From positions 1 through 64,000 of the forward strand of contig JAEZXR010000127.1 of NCBI GenBank assembly GCA_023419605.1: a stretch of DNA of 64,000 nucleotides. Direction: 5' to 3'. The position numbers and the translations under genes were made by a program. The notes under the pieces were generated by a model. It was not told the origin of the DNA. It searched no databases and saw only the letters and a list, made by a program, of their open reading frames with translations. Origin of the DNA: Bacillota bacterium. GTDB taxonomy: Bacteria; Bacillota; Clostridia; Acetivibrionales; JAEZXR01. Of the stretch, positions 16,503 to 25,555 are shown one piece after another. Positions within the stretch are counted from its first letter, which is position 1; the number at the start of each line of letters is the position of its first letter.

Positions 16503-17027
16503 ATGCCAGAACAGAGGAAGTTGGGACGCGCTACGGACCAAAGAAAAGCTATGCTTAAAGGTCTTGTAACGTCCTTGTTCGAAAACGGCAGAATAGAAAC
16601 TACCGAGGCTAGAGCCAAGGAAGTTAAAAATATTGCAGAGAGCCTTATCACGATTGCAGTCAAGGAAGTAGATAACTTTACTTCCAAGACAGTTAAGGTC
16701 AGCGTTGCTAAACTTGACAGCGAAGGCAAGAAATTGAAGAAGACTGTTACTTCTAAAAACGGAAGAAAATATGAAGTAGTTGACAGAGAAATCAAGACTG
16801 ATATGGTTACTGTCGACAGTCCTTCAAGACTGCATGCCAGAAAGAAAGCAATGAGCTGGCTTTACAGATTCAAGGATGCTAACGGCAAGAACCTGAACAT
16901 TGCCGACAAGCTTTTTGATGAAATAGCTCCAAAGTACAAGGGTAAGAATGGTGGGTACACCAGAATTTACAAGCTCGGACCTAGAAGAGGGGACGCAGCT
17001 GAAGTTGTAATCCTTGAATTAATATAA
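16503..17027 (+). CDS. rplQ: 50S ribosomal protein L17, long form
   Basis: The 174-aa product starts with KLGRATDQRKAMLKGLVTSL, diagnostic of L17, and ends YTRIYKLGPRRGDAAEVVILEL. It is about 50 aa longer than the E. coli protein because of a lysine-rich middle insertion (about residues 60-110). The ATG at 16503 follows GGGGAGG; an in-frame start upstream would run through the repeat element and is rejected. Confidence 0.95.
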   Translation: MPEQRKLGRATDQRKAMLKGLVTSLFENGRIETTEARAKEVKNIAESLITIAVKEVDNFTSKTVKVSVAKLDSEGKKLKKTVTSKNGRKYEVVDREIKTDMVTVDSPSRLHARKKAMSWLYRFKDANGKNLNIADKLFDEIAPKYKGKNGGYTRIYKLGPRRGDAAEVVILELI

Positions 17028-17059
17028 TTGATTCACTGACCGAAAAATGCGTTTAAAAG

Positions 17060-17096
17060 AGGGATTAGGCATATGCATGCCTTATCCCTACTTTTG
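17060..17096 (+). terminator. Intrinsic terminator after rplQ
   Basis: AGGGATTAGGCAT pairs ATGCCTTATCCCT with one mismatch, followed by a short T-rich stretch. It marks the end of the ribosomal superoperon. Confidence 0.7.
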
Positions 17097-17204
17097 TATT
17101 ACCGCCATGCATTGTGTAGAACAAGTGCCGGGACCTGACACAATTCAAATTAAATTATAACTGCGTATAAAGCCCAAAATAAATAACTTGCAAGGAACTG
17201 ATAT

Positions 17205-18056
17205 ATGAAAGATTTCATTGTAAAGACTGAAAATATTAGTTTTACATATAAGCCCCATAATGATGAGGCAGGAGTCAAAGCGTTGGATGGAATTACTGCT
17301 TCCATTGAAAAGGGGCAATTTGTTGTTATCATAGGAAGAAATGGCTCAGGAAAGTCTACCTTTGCCCGTCTCCTCAATGCCCTTTTGTTACCTGACACGG
17401 GTGTAGTGTACGTCAAGGGAATGGATACGAAGGATGAAAGGGTTTTATGGAACATCCGGCGCACAGCGGGTATGATTTTTCAAAACCCTGATAACCAGAT
17501 TGTTGGGACTACAGTAGAAGAAGATGTAGCTTTTGCTCCGGAGAATCTGGGGGTTCCCCCGGATGAAATACGGAGAAGAGTCGATGAATCCTTACAGTCC
17601 GTGGGTATTTACAAATTTGCGAAACATGCGCCCCATCTACTGTCAGGCGGCCAAAAACAAAGGGTTGCCATTGCAGGTATACTGGCGATGAAACCGGAAT
17701 GCATTATTCTGGATGAGTCGACGGCGATGTTGGACCCCATTGGCAGAAAAGAAATTATGAATGTAATGAAGAAATTAAACCGGGAAGAGAATATTACCGT
17801 ATTGCACATTACGCATCATATGGATGAAGCTGCCCAGGCAGACCGGGTTATTGTTATCGATAAAAGCCGGTTAGTGGCGGATGGAAAGCCGTCGGAGGTA
17901 CTGTCCCAGGTTGAGAAGATGAAATCCATCGGTTTGGATGTACCACAAGTTACCGAGTTGTTCTATGAGTTAAACAAGGAAGGCTTCAACCTTCCATTGG
18001 ACGTATTATCGGTTGACGCTGCTGTTGAGGTATTAAAAGCGAAATTAAACTCATGA
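17205..18056 (+). CDS. ecfA1: ECF transporter ATPase EcfA1
   Basis: The 283-aa ABC ATPase powers vitamin-uptake ECF transporters. Walker A GRNGSGKST is at residues ~43-51, the Q-loop is QNPDNQIVG, the signature is LSGGQKQRVAIAG and the Walker B region ILDESTAMLDP has the form typical of EcfA1. It pairs with EcfA2 and EcfT, and no substrate-binding S component is nearby, so it is a shared (group II) module. Confidence 0.95.
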   Translation: MKDFIVKTENISFTYKPHNDEAGVKALDGITASIEKGQFVVIIGRNGSGKSTFARLLNALLLPDTGVVYVKGMDTKDERVLWNIRRTAGMIFQNPDNQIVGTTVEEDVAFAPENLGVPPDEIRRRVDESLQSVGIYKFAKHAPHLLSGGQKQRVAIAGILAMKPECIILDESTAMLDPIGRKEIMNVMKKLNREENITVLHITHHMDEAAQADRVIVIDKSRLVADGKPSEVLSQVEKMKSIGLDVPQVTELFYELNKEGFNLPLDVLSVDAAVEVLKAKLNS

Positions 18057-18184
18057 GAGTTCTTATAGGATTTGTAAAAGAATAACTGCCGCTGTCGTTT
18101 TGCTATATCCTGCATGGATGCCATAAAGCGCCCGCAAAAAGTGGAAGTAATTCTTTTGCTACACCACAGATACAGGAGGAAGCT

Positions 18185-19030
18185 ATGTCCATTATTATCA
18201 AAAACCTGTCCTATATCTATTCAAAGGGCAGTCCCTATGAAAGAGCTGCTTTAAAAGACGTTAACCTGCAGATTATGGATGGGGAATTTGTCGGGATTAT
18301 AGGACATACCGGTTCAGGGAAGTCCACCCTGATCCAGCATTTTAACGGTTTATTGAAGCCTTCGCAGGGGAGTGTAATCATCAACGATATTGACACCTCG
18401 TCGAAAAGTCTGTCCACCCTTCGACGACAGGTGGGTTTAGTATTCCAATATCCGGAGCATCAGCTCTTTGAAGAAACTGTCTATAAGGACATTGCGTTCG
18501 GACTGCAAAAATTTGGCCTTACGGCAGCCGAGGTAGATCAAAGGATAAAAAAAGCAATCCAAGCGGTAGGACTTGCAGAGGAAATTCTGGAGAAATCTCC
18601 CTTTGAGCTCTCTGGAGGACAAAAACGCAGAGTAGCCATAGCGGGTGTCATTGTAATGGAGCCGAGGATTCTGGTATTGGATGAGCCTACGGCGGGTCTT
18701 GACCCTCGGGGGAGAGACGAGATATTTGAGCTTGTTTCAGGACTCCATCAGCGGATGGGAATAACAGTCATTTTGGTTTCCCATAGCATGGAGGATATAG
18801 CCAGGCTGGTTGACAGGGTTATTGTTATGAATAATGGGATCATAGAAATGGATGGCAAGCCCTCCGAGGTGTTTAAAGACACCCAGAGAATTGAGAATAT
18901 AGGCTTAACTGCACCACAGATTACCTATCTGATGAAAAAGCTAAAGGAAATAAAGCCTGATATCAATGATAACATATTTACGATAAAAGAAGCGAAGATA
19001 GAATTAATGAGATATCTCGGGGGTAAATAA
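18185..19030 (+). CDS. ecfA2: ECF transporter ATPase EcfA2
   Basis: The 281-aa ATPase has Walker A GHTGSGKST, Q-loop FQYPEHQLFEETV, signature LSGGQKRRVAIAG and Walker B LVLDEPTAGLDPRG. The QLFEETV sequence is typical of EcfA2. AGGAGGAAGCT lies before the ATG, and ecfT starts two bases after its stop. Confidence 0.95.
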   Translation: MSIIIKNLSYIYSKGSPYERAALKDVNLQIMDGEFVGIIGHTGSGKSTLIQHFNGLLKPSQGSVIINDIDTSSKSLSTLRRQVGLVFQYPEHQLFEETVYKDIAFGLQKFGLTAAEVDQRIKKAIQAVGLAEEILEKSPFELSGGQKRRVAIAGVIVMEPRILVLDEPTAGLDPRGRDEIFELVSGLHQRMGITVILVSHSMEDIARLVDRVIVMNNGIIEMDGKPSEVFKDTQRIENIGLTAPQITYLMKKLKEIKPDINDNIFTIKEAKIELMRYLGGK

Positions 19031-19031
19031 A

Positions 19032-19823
19032 ATGATAAAGGATATTACCCTGGGACAGTATTATCCCGGCGAATCCATGCTGCATAAAGCGGACCCAAGG
19101 GTCAAAATTATACTGACGTTGGTCTATATGACGATACTGTTCCTGATAAACACCTACATGGGATTTTTGATGTTTGCACTTTTTACTCTTTTAGCCATTA
19201 TTGGCTCCGGCATTCCTTTGAAGTTTACGCTGAAAGGGTTAAAGCCGGTAGTTTTTATTGTTGTTTTTGCTGCTGTTATTAATATATTTACTACGCCAGG
19301 AACTAAACTGGTCGGCCTTGGACCCTTAAATATAACCATTGAAGGGTTACTGCTGGCGGGGAAAATGGCACTGCGGCTGTCGTTGTTGATTATGGGAGCC
19401 TCTCTTTTAACGCTGACAACAACTCCCATACTATTAACGGACGGCATCGAAAAACTAATGGCTCCGCTAAAGAAGATCGGGGTGCCTGCCCATGAAATCG
19501 CCATGATGATGACGATTGCTTTGCGGTTTATACCCACATTATTGGATGAGACCGATAAGATTATGAAAGCACAGTCGGCCAGAGGCGCGGATTTTGATAC
19601 GGGGAATATAGTCCAAAGAGCAAAGAGTTTTGTACCTGTTCTGGTGCCTTTGTTCGTAAGTGCCTTTCGAAGGGCGGATGAATTGGCCCTGGCCATGGAG
19701 GCCAGGTGTTACAGGGGCAGCGAAGGCAGAACCCGGATGAAGCAATTGAAGCTGGGGCTCGTAGATATACAATTATCGCTGATTATGATAGCTTTCGGGG
19801 TTTTTGTGCTTGTAGTCCAATAG
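19032..19823 (+). CDS. ecfT: ECF transporter transmembrane protein EcfT
   Basis: The 263-aa membrane protein has several hydrophobic helices and the two Ala-Arg-Gly coupling motifs of EcfT (QSARGADFDTG near residue 180 and ARCYRGSEGRTRM near residue 225), which transmit ATPase motion to S components. It ends the ecf operon. Confidence 0.95.
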   Translation: MIKDITLGQYYPGESMLHKADPRVKIILTLVYMTILFLINTYMGFLMFALFTLLAIIGSGIPLKFTLKGLKPVVFIVVFAAVINIFTTPGTKLVGLGPLNITIEGLLLAGKMALRLSLLIMGASLLTLTTTPILLTDGIEKLMAPLKKIGVPAHEIAMMMTIALRFIPTLLDETDKIMKAQSARGADFDTGNIVQRAKSFVPVLVPLFVSAFRRADELALAMEARCYRGSEGRTRMKQLKLGLVDIQLSLIMIAFGVFVLVVQ

Positions 19824-19924
19824 ATCCTTTGTAAAGATATGCTAATAATTTTTTAAATAAATAGCAGAGATACACATTGATTTTGTGACGTAAAGCTGAT
19901 ATCATTAAATTGTATCCAAAGTAT

Positions 19925-19959
19925 AAAATATGCGACATGTTCAGTGCATGTCGTATTTT
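19925..19959 (+). terminator. Terminator after ecfT
   Basis: An AAATA-tg-CGACATG/CATGTCG-TATTTT hairpin with a 7-nt loop and T-rich end stands 100 bp after ecfT. The rest of the 347-bp gap to the next gene shows nothing else clear. Confidence 0.65.
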
Positions 19960-20170
19960 AATGGTACGTGTGGTATATACAACTATACATCATAGTGTCG
20001 GACCCAACAGACTGCTTTCATACGCCTATGGCAATAAAAAGAAACCGGAGTATACAGTAAGATCCAGTCACAGGAAAAAATAAGAGAATGCTGTGTGAAC
20101 ACAGACTGCAATAGATAAGGGGCAGTGAATAAATATTTTAATATAGATAAAAAATCGAGGAGTGAGTTTT

Positions 20171-21019
20171 ATGAAGCTTAACAAACAAGGTGCCGAGATA
20201 TTCATACCGGACGGCAGTCCTGTCGAAGAGGCTATAGCCAGAACCACACATATGGGGATCGCAGCACATCAGGATGACTTGGAAATCATGTCCTATGATG
20301 GAATCGTAAAGTGCTTCGGACAAGAGAATAGCTGGTATTTTGGTGTGGTTGTTACCAATGGTGCCGGAAGTCCGAGAGACGATCTCTACGCAAATTACAC
20401 AGACGAAGAAATGCAAAAGGTAAGGAGACTGGAGCAGAAAAAAGCAGCTTATGTGGGCGAATATGGGGCCATGGCACTCTTGGATTACTCCAGTGGTGAA
20501 GTGAAGGATAAGAATAACAGGGAGACGGTTGAAGAACTGAAAAGCCTTATTTCTCTGGCGAGGCCTGAAGTAGTTTATACGCATAATCTGGCAGATAAAC
20601 ACGACACTCACCTGGGAGTAGCTTCCAAGGTAATCAAGGCAATCCGGGAGCTTCCGGAGGAACAGCGACCGAAAAAGCTTTATGGATGTGAAGTTTGGAG
20701 AGGCCTGGATTGGGTAATGGATGATGAGAAGGTCATGTTTAATGTGTCTGCTCACCCGAATATTTCCGCAGCTTTAGTAGGCGTATTTGATTCACAGATC
20801 TGCGGCGGTAAAAGATATGATCTTGCAACGGAGGGAAGAAGGCTGTCCAATGCTACCTATGCCGCTTCGCATGGAACGGATCAAGCCTCTGCTCTTAGCT
20901 ATGCTATGGACTTGACTCCTCTTATCAGTGACATCCACACGGATATAAGGGAGTATATCAGCGGTTACATCGAGCGTTTTAAAGAGGATGTCATGCAGAA
21001 AATAAGCAAGAATTTATAA
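20171..21019 (+). CDS. PIG-L (LmbE) family deacetylase
   Basis: The 282-aa protein has the zinc-binding signature of this family as AHQDDLEIMSY (usually AHPDDE) near residue 33 and a second ligand motif KHDTHLGVA near residue 145. Members remove acetyl groups from N-acetylglucosaminyl conjugates. The Gln in place of Pro in the first motif is mildly unusual. Start: ATG 20171 after GAGGAG. It stands alone between two terminators. Confidence 0.85.
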   Translation: MKLNKQGAEIFIPDGSPVEEAIARTTHMGIAAHQDDLEIMSYDGIVKCFGQENSWYFGVVVTNGAGSPRDDLYANYTDEEMQKVRRLEQKKAAYVGEYGAMALLDYSSGEVKDKNNRETVEELKSLISLARPEVVYTHNLADKHDTHLGVASKVIKAIRELPEEQRPKKLYGCEVWRGLDWVMDDEKVMFNVSAHPNISAALVGVFDSQICGGKRYDLATEGRRLSNATYAASHGTDQASALSYAMDLTPLISDIHTDIREYISGYIERFKEDVMQKISKNL

Positions 21020-21043
21020 TAAAGTATAGTATAATCCGGAATT

Positions 21044-21079
21044 AAATTACTCTATCAAGGACCTTGATAGAGTAATTTC
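21044..21079 (+). terminator. Intrinsic terminator after the PIG-L gene
   Basis: A 16-bp perfect inverted repeat (AATTACTCTATCAAGG with its complement) is centred on one base and followed by T-rich sequence. Confidence 0.85.
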
Positions 21080-21316
21080 TATTTTAAGGCCATGGAGGCA
21101 AAAAGCTCAGAACTTTACTGTAGTGAAAGGATGGACTTGAAAAGGCGTAGATCCGGGAATTTGTTGGAAGCCTGGAAATCTCAGGCGAAGAGCCCCTAAT
21201 TCTTTTCTTCATTATATTGAAAAGGTTTATCTAATCTGTTATGATCAATTTAGTATGATATAGTACCAAGGGGAAAAATGTAAATATTTCTTGAAATATA
21301 CATAAATTGTTGATTC

Positions 21317-21338
21317 TATATCATTCATGCATGATATA
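21317..21338. promoter_or_regulatory. Dyad upstream of the stressosome module
   Basis: TATATCAT (21317-21324) and ATGATATA (21331-21338) form an 8-bp inverted repeat around TCATGC, 36 bp before the rsbR-like start. It may be an operator; no clear -35/-10 pair could be placed with confidence. Confidence 0.4.
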
Positions 21339-21373
21339 TGTAATATAAATGTAGGCAATTAGGGGGGCTAATT

Positions 21374-22231
21374 TTGAATACGGACAACATGGAAACTGTT
21401 GATTTATTATTGAACAAAAAGAAAGAGATACTAGATGCATGGGTAAAGGCTCAGTTGGAAAGTGATACCTTACGGGAGGATCTTATCAGCCTGGGAGAAT
21501 TACGAGCGCAGTCGGCTGAATTTTTGGATGAATTCATAAAGGCAATTCGCTCCGGTAATCTTGATAACATTGATACTTCTGAATACCTACGACTTAAGGA
21601 GATATTAAGGGAATTGTCGGAATCGCGTGCACAGCAGGGATTTTCCCCTTCTGAAACCGCAACTTATGTTTTTAGCCTCAAGGGTACGCTTCTAGTTTTT
21701 TTGCAGAAACAATTCAGTCAAAAAAGCGAAGTGCTGGCGGCACAGGTTATCCAGTTTAACCAGTTACTTGACAAATTGGGGCTTTTTACCTTCGTGAGCT
21801 TTACAAAAATGCGTGAAGGTATTATAACACGACAGCAGCAGGAGATACTGGAATTATCAACTCCGGTGATCCAGGTGTGGGACCGGATTCTTGCCATCCC
21901 CCTCATTGGTATTCTGGACAGTGGACGGACACAAATCATTATGGAAAACCTTTTAAAGGAAATTGCAAATACAGGAGCACAGATCACGATTCTGGACATC
22001 TCCGGAGTTCCCGCCATGGATACATTGGTTGCGCAGCATCTGATGAAAACGGTAAAAGCAGCGAAGCTGATGGGGGCGGAGTGTATCATCAGCGGGATAC
22101 GTCCAGGCATTGCCCAGACCATAGTATATTTGGGAGTGGATCTGTCGGACGTAAAGACCAAAGCAACTTTTGCCGGTGCCCTGAAGCTGGCCTTTGACAT
22201 GCTGGGAATGAAGTTTACTGCCAAACAGTGA
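21374..22231 (+). CDS. rsbR: RsbR-type stressosome protein (RsbRD N-domain + STAS)
   Basis: The 285-aa protein has an all-helical N-terminal domain of the RsbRD type (residues ~8-150) and a C-terminal STAS domain. Both phosphorylated threonines of B. subtilis RsbRA have equivalents: Thr217 in MDTLVAQ and Thr249 in GIAQTIVYLG. Such proteins build the stressosome shell with RsbS and hold RsbT. The TTG start follows AGGGGGGC. It opens a gene series of RsbS, RsbT and sensor kinases. Confidence 0.9.
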   Translation: MNTDNMETVDLLLNKKKEILDAWVKAQLESDTLREDLISLGELRAQSAEFLDEFIKAIRSGNLDNIDTSEYLRLKEILRELSESRAQQGFSPSETATYVFSLKGTLLVFLQKQFSQKSEVLAAQVIQFNQLLDKLGLFTFVSFTKMREGIITRQQQEILELSTPVIQVWDRILAIPLIGILDSGRTQIIMENLLKEIANTGAQITILDISGVPAMDTLVAQHLMKTVKAAKLMGAECIISGIRPGIAQTIVYLGVDLSDVKTKATFAGALKLAFDMLGMKFTAKQ

Positions 22232-22259
22232 GAATCTATAAGAGAAAAGGATATGCCCG

Positions 22260-22655
22260 ATGGAAGTTATACCTATCATTAAATTGAACGAATTTTTACT
22301 TGTCAGCATTCAGGTTGATTTGCATGACAGGTTGGTCATGAAACTTCAGGAAGATCTTACAAATAAGGTACAAAAAGAAGGGGCTCAAGGGGTACTTATT
22401 GATATATCCTCTGTAGATATGCTGGATTCATTTACAGGAAGAATGATAGCCAATATAGCCTCTATGGCTAGAATTATGGATGTTGAGACTGTTGTAGTCG
22501 GTATGCAGCCGGCGGTTGCTATTACTCTTGTGGAACTGGGGATGTCCCTGCCGGGAGTTCTGACCGCTCTGAACGTTGACCGGGGAATGGAACTTTTGCG
22601 TAATCGTCTAAAAGTACCTGAGGATGCAGAGTGCGATGATCATGATATTGAATGA
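22260..22655 (+). CDS. rsbS: RsbS-type STAS protein
   Basis: The 131-aa STAS protein resembles B. subtilis RsbS closely (PIIKLNEFLLVSIQ, VDMLDSFTGRM, GMQPAVAITLVELGM). The phosphorylated serine is Ser57 in DSF. RsbS is the scaffold core of the stressosome. The gene overlaps the next one, indicating coupled expression. Confidence 0.92.
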   Translation: MEVIPIIKLNEFLLVSIQVDLHDRLVMKLQEDLTNKVQKEGAQGVLIDISSVDMLDSFTGRMIANIASMARIMDVETVVVGMQPAVAITLVELGMSLPGVLTALNVDRGMELLRNRLKVPEDAECDDHDIE

Positions 22656-23046
22656 GGAAAAAGTTTTTATTGTAGACGAGTTTAGTATTGTTAATGCAAG
22701 GTATGCCATAGCAAACTACGTTAAAAACCTGGGGTTTGGAACTGTAGATCAGACTAAGATTATTACGGTAACCAGTGAACTAACTCGCAATATCATCCGT
22801 TATGCGGGAAGAGGCTTCGTTCTTATTGAGTGTATTAGCGATGGAAAAAGGAAAGGAATCCGACTTTCCTTTGAAGACAATGGTCCAGGAATAGCGGATA
22901 TTGAGTTGGCGATGAAGGATGGGTATTCTTCCAGTAATGGAATGGGTTTGGGCCTGCCGGGAGCCAAACGTCTGGTTGATGAATTTCAGATTTGCTCGCA
23001 GCCGGGGAAAGGAACGAAGATTGTGACAGCCAAATGGATTAGGTAG
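22636..23046 (+). CDS. rsbT: RsbT-type serine/threonine kinase
   Basis: The 136-aa GHKL ATPase has the N-box SELTRNIIRYAGRG, G1 box DNGPGI and G2 GMGLGLPG, matching RsbT, which phosphorylates RsbR and RsbS and then activates a downstream partner. In B. subtilis that partner is RsbU; no rsbU or sigma factor gene is present here. Several ATGs overlap rsbS (22624, 22636, 22642), so the start is uncertain. Confidence 0.9.
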   Translation: MIMILNEEKVFIVDEFSIVNARYAIANYVKNLGFGTVDQTKIITVTSELTRNIIRYAGRGFVLIECISDGKRKGIRLSFEDNGPGIADIELAMKDGYSSSNGMGLGLPGAKRLVDEFQICSQPGKGTKIVTAKWIR

Positions 23047-23061
23047 TATTGGAGGGAGCAG

Positions 23062-24084
23062 ATGAAACATCACAAGATTTTTCGTATAGCGGAAACAAGC
23101 AATGTGGGTGAACTGAGAAGAGCCGTTGTGAAAATAGCAAAGAACTCTGGATTTAGCGAAGAAGAGATCGGCAAAATCGGTATCATAGCCAATGAGATGG
23201 CTACCAACCTTCTAAAGCATGCGGAGAAAGGGGGCCGGGTATTGGTCCGAAGCCTGTGCCTGAATGAATGCAATGGTTTTGAAATCATTTCTCTGGATAA
23301 AGGCCCGGGTATAAAAAATACTCAACTAGCCTTGCGAGACGGTTATTCTACTGCAGGCAGTTCCGGCACGGGGCTGGGAGCTATTCGACGATTATCCCAT
23401 GAATTTGATATCTATTCCCAGGAGGAAAAAGGAACAGCTATACTTTCTAAAGTGTGGGCACAAGGTAAAAAGCCGGAAGTGTGCAAACAAAGCATTGAAT
23501 ATGGAGTACTGTCTACAGCCAAGCCAGGCCTGGAGGTATGCGGTGATGACTGGTGTGTAGAGTACTTTCAGGGGCGGATTATGATACTGCTGGTAGACGG
23601 ACTCGGACATGGAGAGGGTGCATCGGAAGCGGCACAGCAAGCGGTTGGAATATTTAAAAACCACCTCCATCTTCCTCTGGAAGATATATTGCATAGGATT
23701 CACAGTGGTTTGCGGTCCACCCGCGGAGCTGTTGTTGGAGTGGCTTCCATCCATGCAGAAAAGGCTGTGATGGAATATGCAGGCATAGGAAATATTGCTG
23801 CACGTATCATTGCGAGTAGTAAGTCCCAAAGCTGTATTTCCTTTAATGGAACCATGGGTGTACAGTTAGGCAAAATACAGCGGTTTACTTACGAATGGCC
23901 CAAGGATGCCATATTTATTATTAATTCCGATGGTTTTGCTACAAATATTAGCCTGAATAGCTACAATGGGTTACTAAATCATAGCATGTCAGCGTTGGTT
24001 GCAGTATTATTCCGCGATTTTGCATGTGGTAATGACGATACCAGCATGATCGCTATAAAAAGCTTAGGATCGATGAAAGTATAA
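23062..24084 (+). CDS. RsbT-like ATPase fused to an RsbX/SpoIIE-type phosphatase
   Basis: Residues ~1-135 form a second RsbT-like ATPase domain (NEMATNLLKHA, DKGPGI, GTGLGAIRR). Residues ~150-340 form a PP2C-like domain of the RsbX type (LLVDGLGHGEGASEAA metal site and CGNDDTSMIAI near the end). RsbX removes phosphates from RsbR/RsbS, so this fusion probably resets the stressosome. Family members with this layout are seen in other bacteria; the partner is inferred from position. Confidence 0.85.
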   Translation: MKHHKIFRIAETSNVGELRRAVVKIAKNSGFSEEEIGKIGIIANEMATNLLKHAEKGGRVLVRSLCLNECNGFEIISLDKGPGIKNTQLALRDGYSTAGSSGTGLGAIRRLSHEFDIYSQEEKGTAILSKVWAQGKKPEVCKQSIEYGVLSTAKPGLEVCGDDWCVEYFQGRIMILLVDGLGHGEGASEAAQQAVGIFKNHLHLPLEDILHRIHSGLRSTRGAVVGVASIHAEKAVMEYAGIGNIAARIIASSKSQSCISFNGTMGVQLGKIQRFTYEWPKDAIFIINSDGFATNISLNSYNGLLNHSMSALVAVLFRDFACGNDDTSMIAIKSLGSMKV

Positions 24085-24275
24085 TTTCAACCATGTCCTT
24101 CTCGGACGACGAACTTTATACATTAATTTCTATGTAGCATCCGAAGGATCGGTAATTGGTTCGTTTGGATGCAGAGCAAGTTCTTATAAAGTTTGGCGGA
24201 CATGGATACCATGGAGGACCTGCAGAAGGTTGAAGTAATATCTTTACTCTCTCTTAGCAGTAAGTGGGGGCTCAA

Positions 24276-25538
24276 ATGAAGATTATAACGGTTATTATTG
24301 CACAAGAATATGATATTATTCTTGTCAGGCAGCGTGCCAAACGTATCGCAGCCCTGGCAGGACTAACACTTACAGATCAAACTCGCTTTGTTACAGGGGT
24401 TTCTGAGATAGCACGGAATGCTTTAATGTATGCACAAGGGGGAAAGGCAGAGTTTTTCATTATTCAAAAAGGCGGCAATCAGTTTCTTCAGGCAGTCATT
24501 ACGGATAATGGAATCGAAGCTATTGATTTGGATCAATTTACCGAACCCTCCTTTAGATCTAAAACGGGCATGGGAATCGGAATCGCCGGAACGAAAAATC
24601 TTGTGGATTTTTTTACGATTCAGCCAAAGCCAGGAGCAGGAAACATCATTACTTTGGCAAAAAAAGTACCTTTTTCCAATGGGATCGTTGCACCCCGTGT
24701 AATAGAGGAATGGGTCACGTTGATGGCGCAGGAGACCATAGGGGGCTTTGTTGAAGAGATTCAACAGCAAAACCAGATATTGATGCAAGCATTGGAAAAA
24801 TTGGAAGAACAGGAAAAGGAATTGAAGAAACAACTGGATGAATCAAACCGTTTGAATAGCCAGTTGGAAAATGCAAACCAGGAATTAAAGGACTTCGCCT
24901 ATATCGTTTCTCATGATCTGAAAGCTCCACTGCGCGGGATTAGTTCTCTCGCCGAATGGATTTCAAACGATTACCAGGATAAAATTGATGATGAAGGCAA
25001 TAAAATGCTGAATCTGTTAGCTGGAAGAATCCAGCGTATGAATAACTTGATTGACGGTATTCTGCAGTACTCCAGGATAGGACGTGTAACAGAGGAGCCA
25101 GTGGAAACCGATTTGAATAAAGTCGTCAGTGATGTTATCAGTATGCTTGAGTCCCATTCAAATATTGAAATAAGGATTGAAAATAGCCTTCCTGTGGTGA
25201 GAACGGAGGAAACTCGGATCATTCAGGTTTTTCAGAACCTCATAGGCAATGCAGTGAAGTATATGGATAAACCGCAGGGGATGATCAGGGTAGGCAGCAG
25301 GATGGAAGGAGAATTCTGGGTAATTTATGTAGCAGACAATGGACCGGGAATCAATGAAAAATATTTTGAGAAAATATTCAAAATATTTCAAACACTGCAT
25401 CCGAGAGATAAAATAGAAAGTACGGGAGTGGGGCTGACCATCGTAAAAAAAATTGTTGAGTTGTACGGCGGGAGAGTCTGGTTGGAATCAAAGGTTGGTT
25501 CCGGCACCACATTTTTCTTTACTTTACCGAGAGGATAA
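24276..25538 (+). CDS. Hybrid sensor: RsbT-like ATPase plus histidine kinase
   Basis: The 420-aa protein starts with an RsbT-like GHKL domain (TGVSEIARNALMYAQG, DNGIEAID, GMGIGIAGTKN; residues ~1-130). A charged coiled coil follows (~165-210), then a HisKA domain with the phospho-acceptor in YIVSHDLKAPLRG (~212) and a second ATPase domain with DNGPGI. Two ATPase modules in one chain could link stressosome output to phosphotransfer. Start ATG 24276; the 190-bp gap before it holds nothing else clear. Confidence 0.85.
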   Translation: MKIITVIIAQEYDIILVRQRAKRIAALAGLTLTDQTRFVTGVSEIARNALMYAQGGKAEFFIIQKGGNQFLQAVITDNGIEAIDLDQFTEPSFRSKTGMGIGIAGTKNLVDFFTIQPKPGAGNIITLAKKVPFSNGIVAPRVIEEWVTLMAQETIGGFVEEIQQQNQILMQALEKLEEQEKELKKQLDESNRLNSQLENANQELKDFAYIVSHDLKAPLRGISSLAEWISNDYQDKIDDEGNKMLNLLAGRIQRMNNLIDGILQYSRIGRVTEEPVETDLNKVVSDVISMLESHSNIEIRIENSLPVVRTEETRIIQVFQNLIGNAVKYMDKPQGMIRVGSRMEGEFWVIYVADNGPGINEKYFEKIFKIFQTLHPRDKIESTGVGLTIVKKIVELYGGRVWLESKVGSGTTFFFTLPRG

Positions 25539-25555
25539 TATTTAAGGGGGACAAG

